Assembly: GCA_963169055.1 (NCBI GenBank)
Contig: CAUJFU010000356.1
Coordinates: 1-9,630 of the forward strand
DNA: 9,630 nucleotides
Direction: 5' to 3'
From: Myxococcota bacterium
GTDB lineage: Bacteria > Myxococcota_C > UBA6777
Below, in pieces: positions 1 to 5,400 of the stretch. Both the position numbers and the translations under genes were made by a program. The stretch's first letter is position 1; each line of letters starts with the position of its first letter. Under the pieces are notes generated by a model that was not told where the DNA came from, did not search any database, and saw nothing but the letters and a program-made list of their open reading frames with translations.

Positions 1-541
1 TGACTTCGGCCTCGACCTCGAAGCGCCACATCTCGTCCATCTGTCGCTGCAAACGCGAGGTGAAAAACACCTGCTCGCCTGCAAAGACGGGGTGTAGGAA
101 CTTCATTTGGGTGCTTGCGGTCATGCCGATGTTGTTGCGTCGGGCCTGCTGCGTTCGCGCAAGATACAGTCGCGCTTGTTCTTCTTGGTATCCGGGTTCA
201 AGGCGAAAGCCACGTTCGAGATTGCGCAAGGCTTCCAACAGAGACGCGGGATCATCGCCTTGTTCTTCCATGACGCGCTGATAGATCGTCAACGTACATA
301 AGATCTGCGAGGTTTGGCACATCCCCTCCAACATCAATGCCCCCGGGAATACGGCCATTTGTGGAAAATGCCCCGCAAAAAAAGGGTCGTTGATCGACAA
401 ACAACGGCTACAGATCGCATACCCTTGAGGCTCGCGTTGGTATGCCTCGACGCGATCCACCATCAAAAAAGGCCGTCGTTGCGGAACCAACAACTGCACG
501 ACTTCCGATCCCAACGACAACACATCTTTTTTTCGCTTCAT
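1..541 (-). CDS. FabZ/FabA-type hotdog 3-hydroxyacyl-ACP dehydratase (partial, C-terminus off the left edge)
   Basis: 180 codons are readable from ATG at 541 to the window edge. The protein probably dehydrates the 3-hydroxyacyl-ACP made by the neighbouring FabG-type reductase. Seen: PFLMVDRV at residues 24-31, then NDPFFAGHFP (51-60) and FPGALMLEGMCQ (65-76). This is the FabZ signature, with the presumed catalytic His58 and Glu72. A second typical strand, MKFLHPVFAGEQVFF, begins at 146. Between them lies a charged, probably helical stretch of about 50 residues (about 88-138), longer than I expect in housekeeping FabZ. The start overlaps the fabD-like stop as ATGA, and a GAGAGAGG sequence lies just upstream, so the two are likely translationally coupled. 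A specialised polyene or lipid dehydratase fits better than the housekeeping copy. The family call is firm; the substrate is inferred. Confidence 0.87.
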   Translation of the reverse strand, partial: MKRKKDVLSLGSEVVQLLVPQRRPFLMVDRVEAYQREPQGYAICSRCLSINDPFFAGHFPQMAVFPGALMLEGMCQTSQILCTLTIYQRVMEEQGDDPASLLEALRNLERGFRLEPGYQEEQARLYLARTQQARRNNIGMTASTQMKFLHPVFAGEQVFFTSRLQRQMDEMWRFEVEAEV

Positions 542-1551
542 CCAACAGCCTCTCTCGATCGCAGATCACCCAAAGCATCAAGCGTTTCACGCAACAAGCG
601 CGGATGCTCTGTTGCATACACACGCACACGCGGAAGATGACGGCGCAACAAACCCTGCAAGACCCGATGTGGGCCGCAGATCACGATATCGGTGATCTCT
701 TCTTTTTCTAAACGCTGCATCGACGGCATCCACAAGATCGGGTGAGTCAGTTGCATACTCAATAGCCTCGGAATCTCCGCGATATCAAGGCAGATATCGC
801 CCGTTGCGTTGGCGATCCAACGCGCCTTCCAACGATCATTCGATGCCTCCGCCATCGCCGCACGAAAAGGCTCCACCGCCTCTTGACGCACACCCCGATC
901 CGAGACCTTGTCCAACGCCTCCGCCATCGCCGCACGAAAAGGCTCTACCGCCTCCATCATCCGAGGACTATGCCAAGCCCCCGAAGCCACCAAACGACGA
1001 GACGGATAACGCTTCAAGACAGCCTCCACCGCTTCGATATCCCCCGTCAATGTCCACAGCCTCGGCCCATTTTGCACAGCCAAACCAAACTCCCCAAACT
1101 GCCGCCCCCACGCGATGGCTTCTTGACAGGCTTCTTCGGATGTATCGGTAAGAGCAATCATCCCGCCCTCCGCTCGTCGAGCCGCCTCAGCCATCCAACT
1201 GCCCCGCACTGCCGACAGATGGATCGCTTCGCACCAGCCCCATCCACCCGCCGCCCACACGGCTCCCATCTCCCCAAGAGAATGTCCGATCGTCCATCGA
1301 CACCCCACTCCATGCGCCTCCAAGACCCGCCCAATCCCTACACTCACCGCTGTAATCGCAGGCTGCAAGATCTGCGTCTCGCCAATTCTCCGATTCCCCC
1401 GCAACAATATCCGATACACATCCTCTCCCAAACAATCCGACGCTCGCTCCAAACACTCCCGAACAAGCGGATACTCCGATGCCAACGCTACCCCCATCCC
1501 CGCTTCTTCCGTTCCTTGACCGGGGAAAGCCCACAAGATGCGACGCTCCAT
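538..1551 (-). CDS. FabD-like malonyl-CoA:ACP acyltransferase with an internal 24-residue duplication
   Basis: 337 aa. It should load malonyl (or another acyl) units from CoA onto the ACP at 3760-4188. Motifs seen: FPGQG (9-13), the nucleophile elbow GHSLGE with Ser91, Arg116 in AVRG, His194 in AWHSPRM, and Gln267 in MQLTHPILW. These match the Ser/Arg/His/Gln set of the FabD family. The family is usually about 310 aa. The surplus here is largely a tandem duplication: EAVEPFRAAMAEA occurs at 200-212 and again at 224-236, just after the catalytic His. ATG 1551 is chosen over GTG 1560 because GAGAGG lies 8 bases before the ATG, whereas the GTG would overlap that site. The stop overlaps the next gene's start (ATGA). 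The family and active site are clear; whether the duplication affects activity is unknown. Confidence 0.92.
   Translation of the reverse strand: MERRILWAFPGQGTEEAGMGVALASEYPLVRECLERASDCLGEDVYRILLRGNRRIGETQILQPAITAVSVGIGRVLEAHGVGCRWTIGHSLGEMGAVWAAGGWGWCEAIHLSAVRGSWMAEAARRAEGGMIALTDTSEEACQEAIAWGRQFGEFGLAVQNGPRLWTLTGDIEAVEAVLKRYPSRRLVASGAWHSPRMMEAVEPFRAAMAEALDKVSDRGVRQEAVEPFRAAMAEASNDRWKARWIANATGDICLDIAEIPRLLSMQLTHPILWMPSMQRLEKEEITDIVICGPHRVLQGLLRRHLPRVRVYATEHPRLLRETLDALGDLRSREAVG
845..954. repeat. 72-bp-period direct repeat inside the fabD-like gene
   Basis: A 38-bp sequence at 845-882 recurs at 917-954 with one mismatch. The offset is 72 bp, exactly 24 codons. The mismatch is synonymous (GTG versus GTA for Val). 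The intervening bases do not repeat well, so either an older tandem duplication has partly diverged or only the ends have been conserved. Confidence 0.95.
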
Positions 1552-1559
1552 CACCCACA

Positions 1560-1565
1560 CCTCTC
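1560..1565 (-). promoter_or_regulatory. Ribosome binding site deciding the fabD-like start
   Basis: GAGAGG on the minus strand, 8 bases before ATG 1551. It excludes the in-frame upstream GTG at 1560, which overlaps it. Confidence 0.7.
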
Positions 1566-1593
1566 AAAGCTACGGATTGTCCAAGGACTTCGG

Positions 1594-2340
1594 CTACAGC
1601 GTCAAGCCACCGTCCACCACCAAAGCTTGACCGATGATGTAACGCGCATCCTCCGAAGCCAAAAATACCGCTACACGGGCGACTTCGTGCGCTTCACCAA
1701 AACGCCTCAACGGGATCATCTCGCGTTTTTGCCGCGCAATGCGTTGATCCATGCGCTCGGCCATACCTGTGTTGATCATGCCGGGAACAAGGGCATTGAC
1801 ACGCACACCTTTGGGGGCGAGTTCCGCTGCCATCGTGCGAGTCAAGCTCAAGATCGCGCCCTTCGATGCGGCATAGTTCGACTGTCCCGGGCTTGCATGA
1901 AGTCCTGCCACCGAGGCGACGTGCAAGATCACCCCCTGACGACGCGCCATCATCGAACGCGCCACCGCACGGCTGCAATGGTAGACGCCACCCACATTCA
2001 CCTCCAACACATCGCGCCAATCTTCTTCTTCCATCATCGCAAAAAACTGATCCCGACAGATCCCCGCGTTGTTCACCAAGATATCGATCTGGCCCTTCTG
2101 TGCCAAGATCTCCGAAAAGGCGGTAGTGACGGCCTTTGCATCGCGCACATCCACGCCAAAGATCGCCCCCTGCCCTCCCGCTTCTTCGATCATCGCCAAG
2201 GTCTCACGCGCTTTGTCTTCGCGTGACTGATAATGTACGAATACAAACGCCCCTTCTTCCGCCATCGCCATCGCGATCGCACGACCGATCCCCCGTGAAG
2301 ATCCCGTGACGACCGCAACTTGTCCGCCAAATCTCCCCAT
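1594..2340 (-). CDS. FabG-type 3-oxoacyl-ACP reductase (SDR family)
   Basis: 248 aa, the usual length for FabG. It should reduce the 3-oxoacyl-ACP produced by the KS-CLF protein, using NAD(P)H. Seen: Rossmann glycine motif TGSSRGIG (12-19), acidic VDVRD (63-67), NNAG (90-93), and the catalytic set Asn115, Ser143, Tyr156 and Lys160 (in SNYAASK). The C-terminal GQALVVDGGLTL is classical for FabG. ATG 2340 is chosen because GGTGGAG ends 7 bases upstream and the reading then begins just ahead of the first Rossmann strand; a GTG at 2370 would add ten unsupported residues inside the upstream gene. Only 2 bp separate it from the GcvT-like stop, indicating one operon. The cluster's ketoreductase role is inferred from context. 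Other SDR substrates are possible, but the match is to the FabG type. Confidence 0.95.
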   Translation of the reverse strand: MGRFGGQVAVVTGSSRGIGRAIAMAMAEEGAFVFVHYQSREDKARETLAMIEEAGGQGAIFGVDVRDAKAVTTAFSEILAQKGQIDILVNNAGICRDQFFAMMEEEDWRDVLEVNVGGVYHCSRAVARSMMARRQGVILHVASVAGLHASPGQSNYAASKGAILSLTRTMAAELAPKGVRVNALVPGMINTGMAERMDQRIARQKREMIPLRRFGEAHEVARVAVFLASEDARYIIGQALVVDGGLTL

Positions 2341-2342
2341 CT

Positions 2343-3506
2343 TCACGCTCCACCCGCTGTTTCCACCCACACATCAGGCTGGCTCAAAGATCGGCGTAGC
2401 GCCTCCAAAGACGCAGCATCCCGATAACTGTGCTTTTGCGGATTGATCAACATACTCATATTGCGAACAAATGGCATCGAAACAGTCCGAATATCGGCCT
2501 CTTTTGCGCCATCAGTCGATAGCGCCAGACCTGCTTGCGCCCACGGCAACGCCAACAACCCCAAACCGATCCACGCCCCCAAAGTCACCGAACGCATCGC
2601 AACCACCACTTCTCCAACGCACTCCCCTTCGCAGTACAAGGCTCCTCCCTCGCCCAACGGATGCGCGCTGCGGATCCCCGTCACACGGTGGCGGGCATCG
2701 CTCGTCTTGACGGCTTCAAGAGCTGCGCGACCCAAGAAGTCTTTTTCGTAGGACACACGCCATTGAAGCTGCAACTCGATCGGCGTCAGGCCAAGCGCTC
2801 CTTCTCGTCGGATCGAAAAAAAGAAGTTTTCTAGCCCCGCGTGTTCCAACGCCTCGAATCCAACAGGGCGGATATCAAAGGAGCGCCCAACCTCTAACAC
2901 ACGCGCCCAATACGCCGCCACCTTGTCACGCGGAACCAAGATGTCATAACCATACTCGCCCGTCTTTCCGAGACGAAAAAACAGATTCTCTTCTTCGGAT
3001 CGATAGAAGGTCGCATACGGAAACCCGATGACTTGATGGCCTTCCAACTCGGCCAGCAACTCCCAAGCAAAGGGGCCATTGAGTCCCAACAATGCGTGTG
3101 TTTCATTCCACGGTTCGATCTGGATATCCGCCCCTTCGGGGATCATCGAGTGCCAATAAGCCAACACTTCTTGCGCGGGTTTGCCCTCCGAGAACACAAA
3201 GAAAGACTCGTCGTCGTTGCCCACATAGAGATCCAAGATCGGGGTTCCTTGTTCCGACAAAAGCACCGTGTGACGGACTTCTCCATCGCGGATATACATC
3301 GCACACGGACAACACCGATCCAACAGGTCATAAGCATCCTCCCCACGCAACCGCAACACGCAAACATACGAACGGTCACTCAATCCAACGCCGCCCCGCA
3401 AAGCCGAGACTTCTTGCTCTAACGTCGTGTATCGTGCGGGAACCTCAACCCCATCCACCTCTCGCCAGATCGCCCCCTCTGCTTGCATCAGATCGCGCAA
3501 TACCAT
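2343..3506 (-). CDS. GcvT-like aminomethyltransferase/folate-binding family protein
   Basis: 387 aa, typical GcvT family length. Canonical GcvT moves a methylene unit from the glycine-cleavage aminomethyl carrier to tetrahydrofolate. Related members include DMSP demethylase (DmdA) and YgfZ. Seen: GVGLSDRS near 39-46, SEQGTPILDLYV (84-95, where GcvT often has GG-x-x-DD), LLGLNGP (139-145), TGEYGYDILVP (182-192), ALEHAGLE (219-226) and LTPIELQLQWRVSYEKDFLGR (240-260). A GcvT_C-like end follows, with VTGIRSAHP and PFVRN. One Asp of the usual DD pair is Leu, and the NA-rich folate segment reads FSEGKP, so chemistry may differ from GcvT. No gcvH or gcvP is present; it sits 2 bp ahead of fabG among chain-building enzymes. 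A folate-linked one-carbon or demethylation role in the product pathway is speculation. ATG 3506 is set by GAGGAG 8 bases upstream. Confidence 0.86.
   Translation of the reverse strand: MVLRDLMQAEGAIWREVDGVEVPARYTTLEQEVSALRGGVGLSDRSYVCVLRLRGEDAYDLLDRCCPCAMYIRDGEVRHTVLLSEQGTPILDLYVGNDDESFFVFSEGKPAQEVLAYWHSMIPEGADIQIEPWNETHALLGLNGPFAWELLAELEGHQVIGFPYATFYRSEEENLFFRLGKTGEYGYDILVPRDKVAAYWARVLEVGRSFDIRPVGFEALEHAGLENFFFSIRREGALGLTPIELQLQWRVSYEKDFLGRAALEAVKTSDARHRVTGIRSAHPLGEGGALYCEGECVGEVVVAMRSVTLGAWIGLGLLALPWAQAGLALSTDGAKEADIRTVSMPFVRNMSMLINPQKHSYRDAASLEALRRSLSQPDVWVETAGGA
2348..2354 (-). promoter_or_regulatory. Ribosome binding site for the fabG-like gene
   Basis: GGTGGAG on the minus strand, 7 bases before ATG 2340. 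It lies within the last codons of the GcvT-like gene, so translation of the two genes is probably coupled. The same GGTGGAG plus 7-base spacing precedes the ACP start. Confidence 0.7.
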
Positions 3507-3514
3507 CTCGGACA

Positions 3515-3520
3515 CTCCTC
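3515..3520 (-). promoter_or_regulatory. Ribosome binding site deciding the GcvT-like start
   Basis: GAGGAG on the minus strand, 8 bases before ATG 3506. The alternative GTG at 3515 overlaps this site and is rejected. Confidence 0.75.
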
Positions 3521-3569
3521 GTCTTCTTGTCTATGCCTGTCTATCTAGGACTCGCGCATTTGGCTGACG

Positions 3570-3697
3570 GAGTGGGGTGCCACCCCACTCCCCGCAAGGG
3601 AGCGCGGCTCCCTTGACCCCGTGTTTGGCAAAAAGAACGTCGCTTTTTACACCAATCACTCTGTCGCTTGAAGCCTCGCGAACACGGGGTTTTTGCC
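3570..3697 (+). repeat. Structured intergenic repeat, copy A
   Basis: First of three related elements of about 125 bp. Hairpin 1 is GAGTGGGGTG-C-CACCCCACTC (3570-3590). Hairpin 2 is CAAGGGAGC-GCG-GCTCCCTTG (3595-3615). ACCCCGTGTT (3616-3625) can pair with AACACGGGGT (3681-3690). GGCAAAAA (3627-3634) can also pair with TTTTTGCC (3690-3697), giving a pseudoknot-like or alternative fold. The element fills most of the 253-bp gap between the ACP and GcvT-like genes; I see no gene in the gap. Confidence 0.88.
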
Positions 3698-3759
3698 AAC
3701 AAGCCACACCGATGTCCATTGCATCCGTCTTCTTCAATACGAACGCTCCGCCGTTTGCA

Positions 3760-4188
3760 TCACCTGTTTGCTTGGAAAGAACGATCTGCGGTTTGTGTTG
3801 CCAACGGGCTTTGAGCGCGTGCCCACAAGATCACGTCGACGAGGGCGTTGAGCGTTCGCATAAAGATCCGCATGGATTGTTCGATCTGCCGCCCACTCAA
3901 ACCATCTCCCGCAGTCCCCGTCCGTCCGGCATGATCGCCCGTGCTGGCTGATGAAGGCTCCGAAGGTGCTGTCTGGCGCGAAAAGTCCAGATCAAAACGA
4001 TCTTCGACAGCGACCACCAACTCCACCGCATCGACCGAATCCAAGCCCAACCCCGAACCAAACAATGCCGCGTCAGGGTCGATATCATCTGGCTGCAGCG
4101 AAAGATGTAGATTGTCGATCAACAGGCCCTTCAACTCTTCGAGCACCGCTGCTCTTTCCAAAGCCACCGCTCGCATCTTTCCGATCAT
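3760..4188 (-). CDS. Acyl carrier protein with a long internal insertion
   Basis: 142 aa. It carries the growing chain on a phosphopantetheine arm for the KS, reductase, acyltransferase and dehydratase. Seen: an N-terminal helix (about 7-27), the loop LQPDDIDPDAALFGSGLGLD, and the attachment motif GLDSVDAVEL with Ser51, followed by VVAVEDRFDLDF. In an ordinary ACP of about 80 aa, helix III follows directly. Here a low-complexity Ser/Thr/Gly-rich stretch (about 72-100) intervenes before RIFMRTLNALVDVILWAR (107-124), which resembles the usual last helix, and a short polar tail follows. ATG 4188 is chosen because GGTGGAG ends 7 bases upstream; the frame stays open to 4422 but that part runs through repeat copy B. 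The gene is bracketed by inverted repeat copies A and B. ACP identity is firm; the purpose of the insertion is unknown. Confidence 0.93.
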   Translation of the reverse strand: MIGKMRAVALERAAVLEELKGLLIDNLHLSLQPDDIDPDAALFGSGLGLDSVDAVELVVAVEDRFDLDFSRQTAPSEPSSASTGDHAGRTGTAGDGLSGRQIEQSMRIFMRTLNALVDVILWARAQSPLATQTADRSFQANR

Positions 4189-4195
4189 CCCGTCA

Positions 4196-4202
4196 CTCCA
4201 CC
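4196..4202 (-). promoter_or_regulatory. Ribosome binding site deciding the ACP start
   Basis: GGTGGAG on the minus strand, 7 bases before ATG 4188. It supports this start over upstream codons lying inside the intergenic repeat. Confidence 0.7.
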
Positions 4203-4247
4203 GTTTGTATACGCTCTTTTGATCGGGCTTGAGCCACACACACCCAG

Positions 4248-4373
4248 CCCCAAAAAACCCGTGTTCGCACCCGTTCGAGCGAGAGAGCCGTCCGTCTGAA
4301 AAACGCTGATCTGTTCGCCAATATGGGGTCAAGGGGCCATCGGTCCCTTGTGGGGCGTGGGGTGAAACCCCAC
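4248..4373 (-). repeat. Structured intergenic repeat, copy B (inverted relative to A and C)
   Basis: Read on the minus strand it begins with hairpin GTGGGGT-TTC-ACCCCAC (4373-4357), then CAAGGGACC-GAT-GGCCCCTTG (4350-4330, one mismatch or wobble), then TTGACCCC. It ends in GCGAACACGGGTTTTTT near 4267-4251. The section CTCT-x-x-CGCT-x-GAA just before the end is shared with copy A. It fills most of the 223-bp gap between the Tat/membrane gene and the ACP gene; no gene is seen there. Confidence 0.88.
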
Positions 4374-4411
4374 AAAAACCATTTAGCTGCGCAAGTCCTA
4401 TCTGATTTGAC

Positions 4412-5344
4412 TTAAATTCCAAAAATCGCCAAGGGAATTCCGATCAACAACATGATCGAGCCGGGCGTCCAGCCAAAGATCCCACCAAAGAGGACGCCGT
4501 TGCCTCCGCCGACGAGCGAAGCAATCACTCCTCCAACGGTGAGCGCGCCGCCGATCCCCATCAAGATAAACCCCACATTTCCTCGCTTCTTTTTGGGGGC
4601 CTCTAGCACAGGGGGCGTATCTCTTTCCAAGGATTCCCGCGAAGGCTCTTGCGCCAACGGCTCGAGCAGCGACGAGGCGCGGCACGCACTCAGCGGATCG
4701 AGCGTCAACTGCCCCTGTGTGCGGCGTTGTTCGACCGAGATCCCCAACAAAGCGGCCACCCGATCGACCTTGGCGACGTGCGTGTCCAACAACAACGACG
4801 GATTCTGCTTTTGCATCCGCCATTGGATGTGATCCATCAAACGATCCGCGTGGATCAACCGCGACTTGGCAACCCCCGCTTGCACCCCATGATCCAGCAT
4901 CAACGAGCGCATCGCTTTGACTTGGCGTTCTTCTTTTTGCAAAAAGCGCTGGATCTCTTTGCGCTGAGCGGAGGGGATGGACTCGACCAACGTAGCCGCT
5001 TTGAACAAGCTGTTATCCAACACAGGGGCCGCACGCAAAAGGCGCTCTTGGATCGCGGGATGGCTTCGTGCCGCTTCGGGGATATCGTGCAACGATCCCA
5101 CCAGCAGCAGCGATGAAAAGGCTTGCCGCACAAAAGCATCGCGTTTTTGATGGCTCTCGCCCTTCGGAAACACCGATGGCATCGACATCATCTTTTGATC
5201 TGCCGCATCCAACTGCGACAAATAACCTTGCACATCAAACCCACCGACGCTCGCGCCGCTATGAACACATCCATCCATCGACGCCCCAACCATCGATGTC
5301 ATCATCAGCGTGCCTGCTTTGGCGAAAAATTCTCGACGATCCAT
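4412..5344 (-). CDS. Unrecognised Tat-signal protein with two C-terminal transmembrane segments
   Basis: 310 aa; I do not recognise the family. The N-terminus MDRREFFAKAGTLMMTSMVG carries a twin-arginine motif (RRxFF-x-K, Arg3-Arg4) followed by a moderately hydrophobic stretch. Cys26 after MDG might be a lipidation site, although the box is not canonical. Residues 40-200 are mostly charged and probably helical (for example EIQRFLQKEERQVKAMRSLM from 130), without enzyme motifs I know. A Lys-rich KKKRG at 251-255 precedes two Gly-rich hydrophobic segments (about 257-280 and 285-308) ending at the C-terminus. ATG 5344 is chosen because AGGAGG lies 6 bases upstream; that AGGAGG falls inside the codons following an ATG at 5359. 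It starts 56 bp after the KS-CLF stop, so is probably co-transcribed. An envelope role in handling or anchoring the lipid product is inference from context only. Confidence 0.8.
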   Translation of the reverse strand: MDRREFFAKAGTLMMTSMVGASMDGCVHSGASVGGFDVQGYLSQLDAADQKMMSMPSVFPKGESHQKRDAFVRQAFSSLLLVGSLHDIPEAARSHPAIQERLLRAAPVLDNSLFKAATLVESIPSAQRKEIQRFLQKEERQVKAMRSLMLDHGVQAGVAKSRLIHADRLMDHIQWRMQKQNPSLLLDTHVAKVDRVAALLGISVEQRRTQGQLTLDPLSACRASSLLEPLAQEPSRESLERDTPPVLEAPKKKRGNVGFILMGIGGALTVGGVIASLVGGGNGVLFGGIFGWTPGSIMLLIGIPLAIFGI

Positions 5345-5350
5345 CGCTTC

Positions 5351-5356
5351 CCTCCT
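5351..5356 (-). promoter_or_regulatory. Perfect Shine-Dalgarno for the Tat/membrane protein
   Basis: AGGAGG on the minus strand, 6 bases before ATG 5344. It overlaps the alternative start region (ATG 5359) and so fixes the shorter protein with the RR motif at residues 3-4. Confidence 0.85.
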
Positions 5357-5400
5357 CATGGCCCATGCCTAACCTTTTTTCGTCACTCGATGCCACAAGA

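Noticed and set aside
883-2226. Long plus-strand open frame (447 codons) across the fabD-like and fabG-like genes
   Set aside because: It is antisense to two genes with complete catalytic motifs, spans their junction, and its Arg/His/Pro/Ser-rich translation resembles no protein. It is a by-product of codon bias on the other strand.
3570-3697. Repeat copies as simple Rho-independent terminators of the minus-strand genes
   Set aside because: The T-run after the AACACGGG arm lies on the plus strand in copies A and C and on the minus strand in copy B, so the orientation does not follow transcription.
4189-4422. N-terminal extension of the ACP frame up to 4422
   Set aside because: The extra codons translate repeat copy B. 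A good ribosome site sits at ATG 4188, and the ACP fold begins there.
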